Both the position numbers and the translations under genes were made by a program. DNA of 64,000 bases from Viola odorata (lineage: Eukaryota; Streptophyta; Magnoliopsida; Malpighiales; Violaceae): assembly GCA_963691705.1 (NCBI GenBank), contig OY829540.1, positions 692,001 through 756,000 on the forward strand, given 5' to 3'. Under the pieces are notes generated by a model. It made no database searches. It was not told the origin of the DNA and worked only from the letters and a program-made list of their open reading frames with translations. Below, one piece after another: positions 55,900 to 64,000 of the stretch. Positions within the stretch are counted from its first letter, which is position 1; the number at the start of each line of letters is the position of its first letter.

Positions 55900-56976
55900 A
55901 GTGGTAGCGGAGCTTTTGGTGCTCTTGAGTTTGTTGTTGTTGTGTCTGTTGTACCGCCCAGAAAATTCTAAAGTTTTGTGTCCATATGCTTCAGCTTTTG
56001 TATGAAAATTATTTTTTCTAAGTCTCCTGAAAATTCTGTGAAACTTTCATGCATTTTGGCCAAAACAAAAAGGTACGCAGATTTTCATCCGAGAAAAGTA
56101 GTTCTGTATTCTAGGTCTATTTTCTTTATGTTCTCAACCGAATTTCTTTTTCCTTCCTTCATGAAAGTTATAGATTCATGTCTTAGGAATGTCCATGTTA
56201 AATTTTGTGAATTTTAGTCATTGTTTGCTATTTATTTGAGTTAAAATCTGAAGAAAATCCAAGAACAGCTCAAGCAGACTGCTTATTGTTCTTTATGTGT
56301 TCTTCATTTTGAGTGAGCTTGATCCATTTTTGCTGCCTTCTTTCATCAATTCTGTGTTTCTCTTTCAGTTTAATTTATTTTAAGTTGAGTCAAAAGTCAG
56401 TAGTTGCACCTCTTACAACTTTCCCCACCTACTCATGCTCGCTTTCCCAACAATTACCCATTTTGTGCTAAACCAAAAAGCCACCTACAAAAGCAAGCAA
56501 GGACTTTCCCGTTTGAGCTAGGGCAGACTAGCTGGCTTCACATGTCCAACTACACCCCAAATCTAGCAGAACAGTAACTCAAAAATTAACCCCAAGTCCT
56601 AAACTAAAGCCATTCAAGTTGCACACAAAGTCCTAAACAAAAACACCCAATTTGGCACCATTAGAGGGGAAAACGTGGTGAGTCTTAAACACATGAGTGA
56701 GTTGCTACCTTTGTTTAAAACTTCAACTTTAAGTCCTCTATTTTATGTCTCCAAGTCCTTAAAGCCAAGTCCTTAAAGTCCTAAACACTTTTCCCCTTTC
56801 TTTTCTTCCAATTCAAGTCAAGTGACAATTTTTCAGCAAAGTCTGTCTTAAGTCTTGCCTTTGTTTCCTTTATGTCTTCCTTCACCTTCCGAGTCAGCCT
56901 CCTTATGTTTGATGCTTGAATTTGAAAACTTGAATGCTTGAGAATACACATCGTTATTTGCAAATGCTTGAGTGAT
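55900..56976 (+). other. E4 leader, no gene
   Basis: Transcribed leader between primer site and gag. Pyrimidine-rich stretches and AAGTCCT repeats (about 56600-56780). No coding signal. Confidence 0.55.
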
Positions 56977-59900
56977 TGTACAATGTCACAAGATAGTGAT
57001 TGTGAATCATGTGACCAAGGGGCATATGATAACGATGATAGTTGCCATTCTAATGGTGATGAGGGCTACGATCCATATGGTGATGATGGCTATAATTCCT
57101 ATGGTGACGCTAGCTACCATTCTAATGGTGACGAGGGCTACGACCTATATGGTGGTGATGGTTGTCATTCTCATGCATATGATAGTTATCAATTTTATGG
57201 TAATGAAGTATACGACCCTTGTGGTGAGGATGACTATGAGCCTAGTATTGATAGTGATACGATCCTAGCCCTAGCGCACGCACAACACACACCTAGCGCA
57301 CACCAAGGGTTTAGTGGATGAGTGCATCGAGCCAAAGACACCGAGGAGCATCGAGGGAGGTTTGCACAGCCTCATCAAGTGAAGACAGTGCCCGTCGTAC
57401 GGACAACACAAACCCTAGAGCTTGAAGAGCGTGCACTACACGCTAGCGCGCCTACACGGATGCTACACAAGTCAGAATCATGCGATCGAACATATTTCTG
57501 AAACCTCAGGATGTCTTCTCCATTTTGACCAAGTTTTAGCTCAAACGCACGAGCTGTTTGCGAGTTATTCGAAGAGACATTTTTGCTAACAGCAATGCTA
57601 CTTGGATTCGGACTTCAAAATGCGTCAGTCAACGTCGTACTATTTATTTCACACCTGTGAGGCCTGGACCAGGAATAGAAGACCTTGTCCACTATTTTCA
57701 GATGTTATCTTTCGAATGGGACATGTTTCAGCCCAATTGGACGAGTGGATCGAAAGATAGCATGGTCGATATTTTGTTGCGCAGTGTGAACGCGCGACAA
57801 CCCGCGACTTGGAGATTTTGGCTAGGAACATTCCAGAAGTCTTAAAAGACTTTAATTTTATTTATTATTTAGTTTTTACAGTTATTAGGCTAGTAGAAGT
57901 TCTATTTCGAATATACTTAGGAGTTCTAGCTAAAATAGGTTTTCTAGTTATAGTTAAACTTGTACTAGGCTTTGCCTATATATAGAGCCTTTTGTCCTCA
58001 TTGTAAATCACCTCTGATTTTGATAATTGAATACAGAGAGTATTTCTCAAATTGTTCTTGTGAGAGCCTTGTCTTTAATTAAGTTAGAACACTTAATTAA
58101 AATCACAAGTAAAACCCGAAAGTTCACCCCTCATTGTTCGTTCACCCTAGTTTGCTATTCATAGGTTGAGTAGAGAGTTAGGGATTCGAATCAAGAACCT
58201 CAGAAGGCGATAACTAGGCCGATTAAGAGTCCGTCAAAGGTCCCCAAGTGAGTTATCTATTTCCGCATTGAAATCCAAGCCTTAAACTAGATCGAGAAAT
58301 TACTTGTTACGCACCTAGGCAACTAGAATCGTTTCAGATAGTGCGGACAAATTTTTTAATGAGTATGAAGACTACGAAGAGCCTCTAAGTCCACATGTCT
58401 CTAGTTATGGCCCCGGTTCCGTTTCTAATCAAAGCCTTGGCCATGACCCCAATTCTAGACGACGCTTCCTCTACTCAAATGCACAAGTCCGAAATAATCA
58501 TGATAGAATACACGGCCGACCACCTCCTCCCCCTCCTCCTAGGGTTCGGCCTCACCAAGGCTGAAATGTCCAAGAATTGCAGCAGAGCTGAAGGGCTATT
58601 CCAAGGCACCCTCAACCATCCCCATTCCGAGATCCTCCTCACTCAAGCTACGACCTCGGTTCCTCCAAACAAAGCCTTGGCCATAGCCCCTCTACTAGTG
58701 GCCGAGACACTTCTAACCGCCAAGGAACTATATTTTCCATCCTTAAAGATACCCCCAATCCGGCTGAGTTTATTGAATGGGAGTACAACATGGTGAAATT
58801 ATTTAAATGCCATCAATTTTCGGAAAGTGAGTTAGCCAAGCTTGCTGCTGTGGCACTTGATGGTTATGCTTAGTGGTACACAATAAACCGAGATCGAGGA
58901 CACCATCAAAGAAAGCCAATCGCTACTTAGTACGATATGCGGCAAGTAATGAGAAAATGATTTATGCCCTCGCACGTTCAGTTGGAATTAGAAAACAAAT
59001 TGATTTCTATCCGACAAGGGGTCCAAATCAGTGAGAGTTTACTATGATGAGTTTGATGATTTACTCATCAAGGCCTACATTCATAGAGACACGTATGAGA
59101 ACATGGAGAGGTTTGAAAACGGGTTGAACAAGAAGATTAGATGATGGTTTGAACCTAAAGTGTTTACAAGCCTACATTTCATGTACCATTTTGCCTTGAA
59201 AATGGAAGCTCACGAGTCCTCAATGAAGCTAAATCGAAACTCATCTCAACGTTGTCCAAGCACCCAAGAGTCTTCTCCTCCCATTCTCTCGGAGCAAAAG
59301 TCGAACCTAGTGCATAATGAACCTTCCACGTCCTCTCCTTCATCTATTTCTGAGCTATCAAGAGAGGTAAGTGTTAGTGAAAATTCTACATTTATGAGTG
59401 AGAAATGTGAGCTTAAAAATGTGATAAAAGAGAGAGGTCTTGAGCATGAAAAGAATGAGAAGAGTGATGAGGAAAAGACACGGCATGAAAAGAGCAAGCG
59501 TGTCATTGAGAGTGAGTGCAACCATACCCTTGAGAATGAGTCGGGTGAATACATTGAGCCAAATGTATTTCAAGTTTTTCACAACCCTTTGTTTGAACTT
59601 GGAAATATTAATTGGGAGAGTGAAAAGAGTGTGAGCAAAGTAAGTGAGAAAAGAATTAGAGAGAGTGTTTTATTTGCTAACGATCTAATGAGCGTGCTTT
59701 TGAGTAATGAGGATCGTCTAGCTCGTTCTAACATGGAGAATTCTTTCTTTTCTATTTTTGAATCTCTTTTGCAGAATTTTTCTACAGGTTTTATCAAGGA
59801 TCTCGGAGCCTATGAGGATCCTTTCCTAAACCCCATTCCTAGCCGGGACGACGAACTTAGAGATATGGATTCGAGGGCGAATCCTTTCGAAAGGAAAGGT

Positions 59901-60046
59901 GATGATAGGATCACGCCTAGCCTCGTCTTGGTGATGAATGAGCACAAATCCGGAGGGCGAGAGACATGCTCGGAGCCATCAAAAATAGGCGAGATCTGTA
60001 CCAACCTGAGGCCACCCGCGTGGTTGAGCTTTCCCCCAGACCTTAA
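56977..60046 (+). pseudogene. E4 gag fused to pol tail, broken; carries a solo LTR
   Basis: Starts at about 56983 (MSQDSDCESCDQGAYDNDDS). It then has repeated acidic Tyr/Gly units (GDEGYDPYGDDGYNSYGD, GDEGYDLYGGDG). At SIDS the frame is interrupted by the solo LTR 57255-58336 and resumes after it as ADKFFNEYEDYEEPLS. Later gag text includes NPAEFIEWEYNMVKLFKCHQ and FDDLLIKAYIHRDTYENMER then FENGLNKKIR, typical of gypsy gag, with several stops. From 59160 a frame of 314 codons reads HFALKMEAHESSMKL, then Ser/Glu/Lys-rich linker (KRHGMKR-type repeats), and ends DMDSRANPFERKGDD and beyond, into the LTR. Everything from protease to integrase is deleted. Confidence 0.7.
57255..58336 (+). mobile_element. 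solo LTR inserted in E4 gag
   Basis: 1082 bp, starts TGATACGATCCTAGCCC and ends CTAGAATCGTTTCA, flanked by GATAG at 57250-57254 and 58337-58341. TATA box GCCTATATATAGAGCC at about 57977. It is related to the E3 LTR. No internal retrotransposon sequence remains, so it is the product of LTR-LTR recombination. Confidence 0.88.
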
Positions 60047-60766
60047 TGATGCTCGTACATCACATCGAAGGCCGAGAAGCATGCGCGGAGCAACGAAGAG
60101 CTGATCTTTCCAACTCTGACGCTAACGGCATGCCGCCAGTCACTGCCTTCCTTGGAAGAAATTGATCATTTTTTTGGGGTAATTCATGCCGAAGCTAGCG
60201 GCATGCCGCCAGTCACTGTCTTGTGTCTTCCCCGAAGGCTTTCCAAGGGCAATTTTGTACCTAGTATAAATAGCTCATTTCTTCCTTTTTTTTCCTCAGT
60301 TTATGTTGAATGAATATTGATTGAGAGAGAGAGTTTCTCCTCCTTTATTTACCTTAAACTTATATCTTGTAAGCTTCTAAGTTTGATGGGTCTTTGATCA
60401 CTTACAAGTAAAACGTTAACCATTAATTTGTGTAACTTGTTACTTCCTTTAGTGTGCGATTGAGTGAATGAATGAGTGTTTGTGTTTGTTGTAATATTGA
60501 GAATATTGTACCCGTGTATTCAAGCTATTCATCAAGCATATCTTAAGAATTCAAGCAATCGTTGTTCAGGTTTTCCATCTCTAATCTCCTTTCATCTTCT
60601 TCGAGTAATATTTATTTATTTCGTGTCATTTCTTGTGTAATTTATGCTGCGTTTCCTCCATATTCTTGTGTAATTTTCTTGTGTGTTTGGTACTACAAGC
60701 TCAAGGCTAGATCCACTCAAGCTCCATATATTATTTGGCCTATTCACCCTAGGCTGAATCGTATCA
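59900..60766 (+). repeat. E4 3' LTR, full length
   Basis: Starts TGATGATAGGATCACGCC right after the polypurine tract and ends GAATCGTATCA. TATAAATAGC at about 60266-60275. The 60047-60766 part is duplicated at 55187-55899. Confidence 0.82.
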
Positions 60767-62235
60767 CAGATAAACATAGGTTTGTACCTTAAGTAGAAGC
60801 AAGACATTAGAACTCCAAACCCGACACAGTAGTTGAAGGCTTCCATCACAAACGAAAAGCAAGGAGTCGGGATTCGCCGACGAGCGACGACACCAGAAAA
60901 AAAGGCACGACAAAAAACCTTAACCTCCACCAAGAACAACTATAGACGTTTAAGCTCAAGTCCAAATGGACCCAAAAAAATGATGAGAACTACCATATTC
61001 AAGGCAATCTTCCCCCTTCCTAATCATAGCCAGCGAACACCTCCTTTTCCGGTGAAATCAATGGCCGTTACCACTCTGGGGACAAACCCCTGACAAACAT
61101 CAACTCGTAAGCTTAAGAACCACCTCCGTAGATCTAGATTCATATATACAGCCACCCATCAGCTTTACTTTGAATCTAAAACTAGATCTTAAAAAAATGC
61201 CCACCACCACCATTATTAGATTGAATTGATCCCGCCAAGACAACACAAACCGTAACAAAGAAAGTAAGCCATTCTCTACGAAGAGACGTAATCCTCCCCC
61301 ACCCTAGCTTGGATCGATGCAGATCAGCAAAGAAAGCCATTATAGAAGCAAAATTAAAACAAAAAAATATCCTCTAATCCTTGTCGTAGCCGGATCAGAA
61401 ACAATAGAGGGTCTCCCCCTTCCAAGAGGAAGAGGGAAGAGATGTTACCCTAAAGCTAAGCTTAGGCTAATTAAATATCAACATAATAGTCGACATGTCA
61501 ACCTCAAAGAGAGACAATAGTTTCAAAAATAAAATTCAAGCAAGTTCAGAGTTTTTAGTGGGAGAACTTTTATGATATTAATTTCATATATTATGTTTTC
61601 AAAATTTATAGAAAATGTTGCATTCAAATAATAGGAAATATTCTTTCTTAAAATATTTTTCTCACTACTTGTAATATACTCTCTTTATTTTTAATTAACT
61701 GTCGTTTGGTGAAAAATATAATTTTTAAGGATTTATTATTTTATCACTTTCTCTTCTTTTGTTACTGTTCTAACAGCCACAAACTTTCATTTTCTTTGAT
61801 TGTAATCCTTTCCCAAAGGAGACAAACTTGATGTGAGAGAAAAAAAATAGAGAACTAAAAATATATTTTTAATCAAAATGACACTTATTTAGAACTTTTA
61901 AATATGTCTAAAAAAATATTTAAAAAAACAAAGGGATAATTCAAAGTTAAAAACTACTCTCCAAAATATAACAAATCCATTTACGAGTTCATTTTTATTG
62001 CTTTTTATCTATGAACTTGTCAAGAAAGGAAATCGCTAAGATCTAGTATCAAAAAAAATCTTTGAGTTTAGTCAAGACAGATAGAAATAGTTAAATCTAT
62101 TGAGAGATAAATCAAGGTTACAAACACAAGGGCGCTCGCTCTGCCCCCGCCACTCGCCACTTGCCACTTGCCGGTGCACACAGAGAGAGAGAGACAGAGT
62201 AAGAAAGGAGAAGGGAGAGGGGAGGCATCATCAGC
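60767..62235. other. intergenic DNA and promoter of the last gene
   Basis: 60767-61677 has no recognised gene; short frames lack domains. A degenerate Stowaway lies at 61678-61937. From about 62130 the sequence turns GA-rich (GAGAGAGAGAGACAGAG at 62182-62198), a likely 5' leader of the gene starting at 62236. Confidence 0.5.
61678..61937. mobile_element. degenerate Stowaway-like MITE
   Basis: Left TACTCTCTTTATTTTTAATT; the right end on the minus strand starts TATCCCTTTGTTTTTTTAAA and has AAGTGTCATTTTG. The ends are imperfect, so it is old. Confidence 0.5.
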
Positions 62236-64000
62236 ATGATGGAGATAGAAATGGAAGGGAGAGTTAAGGCACTGAACTACAAAGTGAAAGCCATGTCCAG
62301 AGAATCACCTTCTCAAAAAGCCTCTCACGTCCTTGAAACCGACCTCCGCGCCCACTGGTCCACCTCCACCAACACCAAAGAGTGGATCCTTCTCGAACTT
62401 GACGTACCTACCCTGCCCGATCCCATTCCAACACAACACATGCTCGCCCTCGCACTCGCACACACTAGCAATTTCCCTTTTGCTTACTATTATTTGTTTT
62501 TTCTGTGCAGGAGCCTTGCTTGCTTTCACATATTCGGATATATAATAAGTCCGTTCTCGAATGGGAAATCTCAGCTGGCTTACGCTACAAGGTCAGGGTT
62601 TTAACTTTTAAATTGCTTTCCAACTTCATGTTTATGCTGCGTCACTTTAATGTGTAGACATTGAGGTAACCTTTGGCGAGGTTGAAATCGTTCTTTAAGT
62701 TGCCCCTACATATTACTTACTAAATCTCTCCTACAATTTTCTTATGCTGCCTGCCAACGAGCTCTAGTTCAACTGCAATCCTGCCATGTTCCTATCCCTC
62801 ATGATTTCGATCTAGTTTCTTTCAAACTAATAGCATCTCTGTCCTCAACTAGTAAAAAAGTGTGACAGCGACCTGTGACAAAAAGCTAATTATGTATGGA
62901 AAATTATATGATTTGATCTTGATCTGCTCCTGTAAATGCACTCTCATGTATATCTTACCTGATACCTCCCCACAGTGCATGGGTAGTTCATGTTTGGTTT
63001 GGTGGCTGCATAAGTTGTGAGAGAAAGGTGCTTAAGTTGTGAGTGTAAATAATTTTCTTAAGTTGAATCATGGAAACATTGTTGTTTTGTTATGAATTCT
63101 TCAACGACAAAGAATTATGGTGTAGTGGTTGCATCTATTCAGATACACTTTACTTATTACTTCTCTTATTTTATTTTTTTCTATTCCTACAACCAGCCAG
63201 AGACATTTGTGAAAGTCCGCCCCCGTTGTGAAGCTCCACGAAGGGATATGATTTATCCAGCCAACTATATTCCTTGTCGATACGTGCGAATATCTTGCAT
63301 GCGAGGGAATCCAATAGCTATTTTCTTCATCCAGGTGCTTCTTGAAATGGCCAACTTATACTTCATGTGAAGTTAATTAATAACTACTGAAAGACATTTA
63401 TCTGGTTTCTGATTTGTTGGGGCTATTGTTGCTGCCTTGTAGCTGATTGGGGTTTCGGTGACTGGGCTTGAGCCAGAGTTTCAGCCAGTTGTTAATCACT
63501 TGTTGCCCCAAATTATATTGCACAAGCAAGATGGTCAAGACTTACATCTTCAGGTGGAGCACATTGTTAACTTATAATATATTCTTTGTTATGTTTTTCT
63601 GCCTGTATTAGAGCAGATCTCCTTGCCTTCTGATTTGTATATGTTTTTAGTTGCTTCAAGACATGACCAACCGATTGCTTGTTTTCCTTCCCCAACTCGA
63701 GGTATATTTTTCCCTCTTGCATTTTAGTTAAGTGTCTTTACTTTCTCCTTGATTTATTACTGTGGCTGTTGTTATTATTCTGATATGTTGCATTACTGAT
63801 CACCTTTCATTTTTTTATCACTGCACAGCCAGAATTAACCAGTTTCCTGGATGCTCCAGAGCAAAATTTGCGTTTTCTTGCTATGCTTGCTGGACCATTT
63901 TACCCTATACTATGCATAGTAAATGAAAGGTTGGTTGTGTTTGTAGATGAGATATTTCTTTTCCTTTTTATATTCCTCAATGGGTCATTTTCAGACATCC
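62236..64000 (+). CDS. conserved plant protein with N-terminal galactose-binding-like domain, 5' part
   Basis: Six exons in phase: 62236-62403, 62511-62591, 63197-63334, 63443-63553, 63651-63701 and 63829-63929 (open at the window edge). Text: MEGRVKALNYKVKAMSRESP, LETDLRAHWSTSTNTKEWIL, EPCLLSHIRIYNKSVLEWEI, PETFVKVRPRCEAPRRDMIY, CRYVRISCMRGNPIAIFFIQ, LIGVSVTGLEPEFQPVVNHL, LLQDMTNRLLVFLPQLE, PELTSFLDAPEQNLRFLAML. The pattern, a hidden-Asp HWST turn, then IRIYN and YVRISC strands, fits a discoidin/APC10-like beta-sandwich, followed by a helical region. I recognise it as a highly conserved single-copy-type plant protein of unclear function. Three ATGs at 62236, 62239 and 62251 are in frame; the third (MEGRVKAL) agrees best with the conserved start. 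Confidence 0.82.

Larger units (their letters stand above)
55187..60766 (+). mobile_element. E4: gypsy deletion derivative (gag only)
   Basis: Plus-strand element. The 5' LTR is 55187-55899 (truncated at its start) and the 3' LTR is 59900-60766. The primer site AGTGGTAGCGGAGCTTTTGG follows the 5' LTR. The leader is about 1.07 kb, then gag from about 56980, and a gag-like remainder ends in DSRANPFERKGDD, the pol tail seen in E2 and E3. The polypurine tract is AAAGGAAAGG (59890-59899). Protease, reverse transcriptase, RNase H and integrase are absent, so it needed a helper. A solo LTR is inserted in gag. No matching target duplication, as expected if the left end is a deletion junction. Confidence 0.75.

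Noticed and set aside
56972..57268. Met/Ile-rich frame (MVMRATIHMVMMAIIPMV) overlapping E4 gag
   Set aside because: It is the +1 shadow of the acidic Tyr/Gly repeat in gag.

Overview
This is plant nuclear DNA, most likely from a eudicot. The evidence is spliced genes with GT-AG introns, plant-specific families (DUF1005, a tubulin-folding cofactor A of the KIESEL type, a glycine-rich A3-like XYPPX protein), and a dense nest of plant transposons (PIF/Harbinger, hAT, Stowaway, Ty3/gypsy). No rRNA, tRNA, CRISPR or bacterial-type operon structure was seen. The species cannot be named from sequence alone.

Layout. 1-1287 (-): 5' part of an alpha/beta-hydrolase gene, with a possible stop codon at one splice junction. 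1500-6647: a full PIF/Harbinger element (TSD TAA) with decayed transposase and Myb/SANT-like genes. 6924-20389: a pile of nested DNA transposons. It holds a Harbinger transposase remnant interrupted by an hAT element (7206-8531, 8-bp TSD), a second large inverted-repeat element, and inside that a Pack-type PIF element (11518-15744, TSD TTA). The Pack element carries exons copied from two unrelated host genes, a COP1-interacting-protein-7-like gene and a P4-ATPase (phospholipid flippase).

20400-32250 is the gene-rich part. It holds a glycine/proline-rich XYPPX protein gene (CDS 21829-23084, +), a DUF1005 gene (CDS 27697-29401, +) and tubulin-folding cofactor A (CDS 30515-31949, -), with Stowaway MITEs and an inverted-repeat element between and beside them.

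32700-60766 is almost entirely LTR-retrotransposon sequence. E1 (35114-44723, minus, TSD CCTAA) is a Tat-lineage gypsy element with two RNase H regions, an antisense extra ORF and a 92-bp tandem repeat. E2 (46433-54036, minus, TSD CCTTG) is a younger gypsy element with a 1317-aa gag-pol frame, inserted into the LTR of an older relative, E3 (45444-46432 plus 54042 to about 55190). E4 (about 55187-60766, plus) is a gag-only deletion derivative carrying a solo LTR (57255-58336, TSD GATAG) inside its gag gene. From 62236 to the right edge lies the 5' half of a conserved plant gene whose product starts with a galactose-binding-like domain.

The host genes are unrelated housekeeping or plant-family genes and do not form a pathway. 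The window is mainly a record of transposon nesting, gene capture and element decay. The most interesting object is the Pack-PIF chimera at 11518-15744, next to a related full-length element that shares its terminal repeats.
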